A DNA stretch of 35,799 bases from Bacillota bacterium (GTDB lineage: Bacteria > Bacillota > Sulfobacillia > Thermaerobacterales > RSA17), in NCBI GenBank assembly GCA_017577485.1, contig PKRI01000019.1, forward strand, positions 1 through 35,799. The letters run 5' to 3'. The position numbers were made by a program, and so were the translations under genes. Position 1 is the first letter of the stretch. Every line of letters starts with the position of its first letter. The notes under the pieces are model-generated. The model made no database searches. It had not been told where the DNA came from and worked only from the letters and a program-made list of their open reading frames with translations. Positions 32,192 to 35,799 of the stretch are shown in pieces.

Positions 32192-32221
32192 TTGACCGTC
32201 CCGCCGGGCCCGGCCCATAAT
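32192..32221 (+). promoter_or_regulatory. Sigma-A type promoter of der
   Basis: TTGACC (32192-32197), an 18-nt spacer and CATAAT (32216-32221). It begins at the stop codon of the previous gene and would let the essential GTPase be expressed apart from the sporulation genes upstream. Confidence 0.65.
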
Positions 32222-32248
32222 GGTTTGGTGCCGCCGGAGGTGACCGCC

Positions 32249-33571
32249 TTGTCCCACGTGGTGGCCGTGGTGGGCCGCCCCAACGTCGGCAAGTCCACGC
32301 TGTTCAACCGCCTGACCGGCCGGCGCATCTCCATCGTCCGGGACGAGCCCGGCATCACCCGCGACCGCATCTACGCCGACACCGAGTGGCGGGGCCGGCG
32401 CCTGACGCTGGTGGACACCGGCGGCCTGGTGCCCGGCGCCGGCGAGGGCTTTCCCGCCGCCATCGCCCAGCAGGTGGAGGTGGCCCTGGAGGAGGCGGCC
32501 GTCATCGTGCTGGTGGTGGATGCCCGTGCCGGCGTCACCGCCGTCGACGAGGACATCGCGCGGCGGCTGCGCCGGTCCGGCAAGCCCGTGGTGGTCTGTG
32601 CCAACAAGATTGACGACGGGGATCTGGTCCACCTGGCCCACGCGTTCCACGGGCTCGGCCTGGGTGAGCCGGTGCCGGTGTCGGCGGAACACGGCCTGGG
32701 CACCGGCGATCTGCTGGACCGCATCGTGGACCTGCTGCCCGGCGACGACGCCGAACCGGCGGCGAAAGGGGAGACGCCGGCCATCCGCGTGGTGGTCCTG
32801 GGCCGGCCCAACGTGGGCAAGTCGTCGCTGGTCAACCGCCTCCTGGGGCAGGACCGGGTCATCGTCAGTGACGTGCCCGGCACCACCCGCGACGCCGTGG
32901 ACGTGGCCTGGGAATACGACGGCGACCGCTTCGTCCTGATCGACACCGCGGGGCTCCGGCGGCAGGCGCGGGTCAGCGAGGCGGTGGAGTACTACAGCGT
33001 GGTCCGGGCCCGGCGTGCCCTGGAGCGGGCCGATGTGGCCCTGGTGCTGATGGACGCCGCCGAACTGCTGACGGAGCAGGACCGGCGCATCGTCAACCTG
33101 GCCGAGGACGCCGGCCGGGCGCTGATCATCGTGGTCAACAAGTGGGATCTGGTGGACGCCCGGCAGGGCACGGCCGACGCCGTCCGCCAGCGCATCCGCG
33201 ACCGCCTGCCCCAGGTGGACTACGCCCCCATCGTGTTCACGTCGGCCCTGACCGGCCGGGGCATCAGCCGCCTGCCCGGGGTCATCCGCCAGGTCTACGA
33301 GGCCTACACCCGCGACGTGGGCACCGGCCTGCTGAACCGCATCCTCCAGGATGCGGTGGAGCGGCATCACCCGCCGTCGGTCAAGGGCCGGCGGCTGCGC
33401 ATCCGCTACGCCACCCAGGTCCGCCGCGGGCCGCCCACCTTCCTGGTCTTTGTCAACGACCCGAAACTGCTGGTCGAGAACTACCGCCGCTACCTGGAGC
33501 GGCGGATCCGCGAGGCCGTGCCCCTGGAGGGCACGCCCATCCGCCTGGTTTTCCGCCCGTCGCCGTCGTGA
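32249..33571 (+). CDS. der: Ribosome-associated GTPase Der (EngA)
   Basis: 440 residues from TTG 32249, selected because GGAGGTGA lies 5 nt upstream and the length matches Der. Two G domains in tandem: GRPNVGKST, DTGG and NKID (first); GRPNVGKSS, DTAG and NKWD (second); then a KH-like C-terminal domain with PPTFLVFVNDP. It is required for 50S subunit assembly. An open frame extends to 32192 through the promoter region and was not used. Confidence 0.95.
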   Translation: MSHVVAVVGRPNVGKSTLFNRLTGRRISIVRDEPGITRDRIYADTEWRGRRLTLVDTGGLVPGAGEGFPAAIAQQVEVALEEAAVIVLVVDARAGVTAVDEDIARRLRRSGKPVVVCANKIDDGDLVHLAHAFHGLGLGEPVPVSAEHGLGTGDLLDRIVDLLPGDDAEPAAKGETPAIRVVVLGRPNVGKSSLVNRLLGQDRVIVSDVPGTTRDAVDVAWEYDGDRFVLIDTAGLRRQARVSEAVEYYSVVRARRALERADVALVLMDAAELLTEQDRRIVNLAEDAGRALIIVVNKWDLVDARQGTADAVRQRIRDRLPQVDYAPIVFTSALTGRGISRLPGVIRQVYEAYTRDVGTGLLNRILQDAVERHHPPSVKGRRLRIRYATQVRRGPPTFLVFVNDPKLLVENYRRYLERRIREAVPLEGTPIRLVFRPSPS

Positions 33572-33691
33572 GCCGCGGCGGTGCTTGTTCTACGCCCCTC
33601 CCCCGGACATATACATGTACCGTCCCGGGGCTTGGCTACTTTGCCGCCCCGCAGGCCGCCCGGCAACAGGGACAGGAGGAGGGACGAGGGC

Positions 33692-35170
33692 GTGGAGAAA
33701 CTGGACGTGATTCAGGACATCGCAGTCCGCACGTCCGGAGACGTCTTCATCGGCGTCGTCGGCCCGGTGCGCAGCGGCAAGTCCACCTTCATCAAGCGCT
33801 TCATGGACGTGCTGGTGATCCCCCGCATCGCCGATCCCCAGGTACGGGCCCGGACCATCGACGAACTGCCCCAGAGCGGCGCCGGCCGCACCGTCATGAC
33901 CACCGAGCCGAAGTTCGTCCCGGACGAAGCCGTGGCCATCGAGGTCAAAGAGGGCCTGACCATCCGCGTGCGCCTGGCGGACTCGGTGGGGTTCCCGGTG
34001 GCCGGGGCGCTGGGCTACACCGAGGACGACGGGCCGCGCATGGTCCACACGCCGTGGTTTGAAGACCCCATCCCGTTCGAGGAAGCCGCGGAGGTGGGCA
34101 CCCGCAAGATTATCGCCGACCACTCCACCATGGGCATCATCGTCACCAGCGACGGCACCGTCACCGACCTGCCCAGGGAGGCGTACGAGGAGGCCGAGGC
34201 GCGGACCGTCCAGGAGGTGCGGGCCGTCGAGAAGCCTTTCGTGATCCTGCTGAATACCCGCCGCCTGGGCGACCCGGATGTCGAGGCGCTGGCCGAGCAG
34301 CTGGCCGACCGGTACGGCGCGCCGGTGCTGCCGGTGGACGTGACGCGGCTGGAGGAAGACGACCTGCTGGTGATCCTGGAGGAACTGCTGTACGAGTTCC
34401 CGGTGACGGAACTGAACGTGCGGCTGCCGCGCTGGGTGGAAGAGCTGGATCCGGACCACTGGCTGCGCCGCCACTACGAGGAGGCGGTGGAGGAGGCGGT
34501 GCAGGACGTCCGCAAGCTGCGCGATGTGGACGGCGCCGTGGACCGCCTGGCCGGGTTCGAGCACGTGGCGTCGGCGCGGGTGGCGGAACTGGACCTGGGC
34601 TCCGGAGCCGTCAGCATCGACGTTCACGCCTCCGACGACCTGTTCTGGCGGGTCACCGAGGAAGTGTCGGGCTTCCGCATCGACGGCCGCGACGGCCTGC
34701 TGCGCCTGCTGCGCGACCTGGCCCACGCCAAGCGGGCCTACGACCGCCTGGGCAGCGCCCTGCGCCAGGTGGAGGAGCGCGGCTACGCCATGGTGATGCC
34801 CACGCTGGACGACATGGTCTTCGAGGAACCGGAGATGATCCGCAAGGGCAACCAGTTCGGCGTGCGGCTCAGGGCCAGCGCCCCGACGCTGCACCTGCTC
34901 AGGGCCCAGGTGTCCACCGAAGTGACGCCGCTGATCGGCACCGAGAAGCAGAGCGAGCAGCTGGTCAACTACCTGATGGAGAAGTTCGAGGACGACCCGC
35001 GGAAGATCTGGGAGTCCGACATCTTCGGCCAGCCGCTCAGCGACCTGCTGCGCGAGGGCATCCACGACAAGCTCAACTCGCTGCCCGACAACGCCCGGGT
35101 CAAGCTGCGCGAGACGCTGGAGCGCATCATCAACGAAGGCAGCGGCGGCCTGATCTGCATCATCCTGTGA
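33692..35170 (+). CDS. spoIVA: Stage IV sporulation protein A, spore coat ATPase
   Basis: 492 residues, the same length as Bacillus SpoIVA. Walker A is GPVRSGKS (24-31), in a TRAFAC-type ATPase domain; SVGFPVAGALGY and TTEPKFVP are further blocks, and the protein ends GGLICIIL as in the family. SpoIVA polymerises on the outer forespore membrane as the coat platform. GTG 33692 has AGGAGGAG upstream. The 120-nt gap after der contains the AT-rich island CATATACATGTA (33608-33619), a possible mother-cell sigma-E -10, but no matching -35 was found. Confidence 0.96.
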   Translation: MEKLDVIQDIAVRTSGDVFIGVVGPVRSGKSTFIKRFMDVLVIPRIADPQVRARTIDELPQSGAGRTVMTTEPKFVPDEAVAIEVKEGLTIRVRLADSVGFPVAGALGYTEDDGPRMVHTPWFEDPIPFEEAAEVGTRKIIADHSTMGIIVTSDGTVTDLPREAYEEAEARTVQEVRAVEKPFVILLNTRRLGDPDVEALAEQLADRYGAPVLPVDVTRLEEDDLLVILEELLYEFPVTELNVRLPRWVEELDPDHWLRRHYEEAVEEAVQDVRKLRDVDGAVDRLAGFEHVASARVAELDLGSGAVSIDVHASDDLFWRVTEEVSGFRIDGRDGLLRLLRDLAHAKRAYDRLGSALRQVEERGYAMVMPTLDDMVFEEPEMIRKGNQFGVRLRASAPTLHLLRAQVSTEVTPLIGTEKQSEQLVNYLMEKFEDDPRKIWESDIFGQPLSDLLREGIHDKLNSLPDNARVKLRETLERIINEGSGGLICIIL

Positions 35171-35416
35171 CGCCCTTGCCGGCGGCGCTGCAGGACATGC
35201 CGGCGGGCGGTGCCGCAGCGCACGCCGCCGGCAGGCGGCGCCGCGTCCACGCTCATTGTCCATCCACCCCGGACCCGGGCCCGGGCAGTCAAGGCGCCGG
35301 CGGGCGAGGGCGGCCGCCCTCCGGCGCCGCCGGGCCGGTGCCGGCAGCGCCGCGGGGCCCTGGCGGCCCCCCGTTCTGCCGTTTTCGCGCCGCGCTTGTG
35401 GGCGCGGCTGCGGCCG
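35171..35416. other. Featureless GC-rich gap after spoIVA
   Basis: Very GC-rich sequence with simple inverted GCCGGC and GGCGCC motifs. No start with a ribosome site, no T tract and no recognisable RNA element was seen. Confidence 0.5.
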
Positions 35417-35425
35417 TGGTATGAT
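35417..35425 (+). promoter_or_regulatory. Extended -10 promoter of tRNA-Pro
   Basis: TGGTATGAT: TGn followed by TATGAT (35420-35425), 25 nt before the tRNA. TTGTGG at 35396-35401 is a weak -35 at 18 nt. Confidence 0.6.
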
Positions 35426-35450
35426 GGTGCTCGCCGGTTTAACCGGCCGA

Positions 35451-35524
35451 CGGGCTGTGGCGCAGCTTGGTAGCGCGCGTGAATGGGGTTCACGAGGTCC
35501 GGGGTTCAAATCCCCGCAGCCCGA
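35451..35524 (+). tRNA. tRNA-Pro (anticodon GGG)
   Basis: Full cloverleaf. Acceptor CGGGCTG pairs with CAGCCCG; D stem GCGC/GCGC; anticodon stem CGTGA/TCACG with loop ATGGGGT, giving anticodon GGG (reads CCC and CCU); T stem CGGGG/CCCCG with loop TTCAAAT. Discriminator A; CCA is not encoded. Confidence 0.96.
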
Positions 35525-35532
35525 CAGGCGAG

Positions 35533-35567
35533 GCGCCCCGCGGAAACGCGGGGCGCTTGTGCTTTCT
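35533..35567 (+). terminator. Intrinsic terminator after tRNA-Pro
   Basis: GCGCCCCGCG and CGCGGGGCGC form a perfect 10-bp stem closed by a GAAA tetraloop, followed by TTGTGCTTTCT. Confidence 0.85.
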
Positions 35568-35659
35568 ATGATTTCGGAGTTTGCTTTTGTCGCGGGTTGC
35601 CATGAGTCAACCCATGGGTTTCCTGCGGGTGTATTCCACTGTCCATAGGATGCTTCGAT

Positions 35660-35799
35660 CAATGCGCATCAATAGCGTCCGATACGCTGTGTAAAAGTGA
35701 GGTGGCCTGGGAGCAAACAGGATAGGCCACCGTCCCTCCGAACGGGTTGAGGTAGCCACCAACACACCCGGAGGAGGAGATACGATGGCCCAGTTCCAG
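35660..35799 (+). mobile_element. Possible left end of an IS256-like insertion sequence (cut by window end)
   Basis: Base composition drops sharply (28 G/C in the 60 bases of 35641-35700). CTGTGTAAAAGTG at about 35685-35698 resembles the terminal sequences of IS256-family elements from memory. GGTGGCCT and AGGCCACC (35701-35731 region) form an 8-bp inverted repeat before the gene. The other end, target duplication and most of the transposase lie outside the window. The 35568-35659 stretch is lower in GC and has no visible gene. Confidence 0.4.
35785..35799 (+). CDS. Start of a coding region, possibly IS256-family transposase (partial)
   Basis: Only MAQFQ is visible before the window ends. 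GGAGGAGGAG lies about 6 nt upstream, a very strong ribosome site. Several IS256-family transposases begin in a similar way, but five residues cannot prove it. Confidence 0.4.

Noticed and set aside
29119..32370. Minus-strand open frame of over 1000 codons opposite rpsA and YIEGIA
   Set aside because: Antisense to a clear S1 protein and two sporulation genes; His/Gln/Pro-rich shadow sequence without a recognisable domain.
33596..33625. Sigma-E promoter before spoIVA
   Set aside because: CATATACATGTA is suggestive of a -10, but no ATATT-type -35 lies at the right distance.
33590..35662. Minus-strand open frame opposite spoIVA and through tRNA-Pro
   Set aside because: It crosses a complete tRNA and its terminator and is antisense to SpoIVA, so it is not a gene.

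Overview
The window reads as chromosome of a very GC-rich, spore-forming, Gram-positive-type (monoderm) bacterium, most like the deep-branching high-GC Firmicutes (Symbiobacterium, Thermaerobacter, Limnochorda relatives). Reasons: SpoIVA, SpmA/SpmB, GerW (YtfJ), a SpoIID-type protein and a YIEGIA protein point to endospores; BshA points to bacillithiol; the B12 importer has a lipoprotein binding protein and no outer-membrane receptor; GTG and TTG starts are common, with strong Shine-Dalgarno sites. The genus is inference; no 16S or other taxonomic marker is present.

Layout. 36-602 (-) is a YpiB/ReoY-like protein, divergent from a + strand run: ytfI-like, gerW, ku, a stand-alone LigD-type ligase, a stand-alone LigD-type polymerase and an SNF2 helicase (679-6189), i.e. 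a complete end-joining set directly behind a forespore gene. Then asnB, an ECF S component (-), bshA and a small membrane protein. 10318-13467 holds an unknown protein (-) and spmA-spmB-ridA-rluB, mostly the Bacillus order, running by overlapping codons into a nicotinate phosphoribosyltransferase and a class V aminotransferase. A TerC-family gene (-) follows under a yybP-ykoY manganese riboswitch with a clear terminator. Then come a degenerate nucleotidyltransferase overlapping a GGCT-like gene, and a SpoIID-type gene (-).

19544-23671 is a cobalamin unit: promoter, cobalamin riboswitch, btuF-btuC-btuD, ATP:cob(I)alamin adenosyltransferase and a MazG-like gene. An SDR gene (-), an FAD/NAD oxidoreductase with a good promoter, and a broken Cys/Met-metabolism PLP gene follow. 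26842-35170 resembles the Bacillus cmk-ypfD-yphB-der-spoIVA neighbourhood: a membrane-anchored unknown, a chorismate mutase-cytidylate kinase fusion, plsC, an S1 protein with long charged extensions, a YIEGIA protein and its 63-residue partner, der and spoIVA. The window ends with tRNA-Pro(GGG), a terminator, and a lower-GC stretch that may be the left end of an IS256-like element.

Most notable: the linkage of end joining plus a helicase to a forespore gene, the AroH-Cmk fusion, the two riboswitches, the deletion-frameshift in the PLP gene, and the nucleotidyltransferase lacking catalytic acids. No phage, CRISPR, secretion or clearly novel multi-gene defence system was seen.
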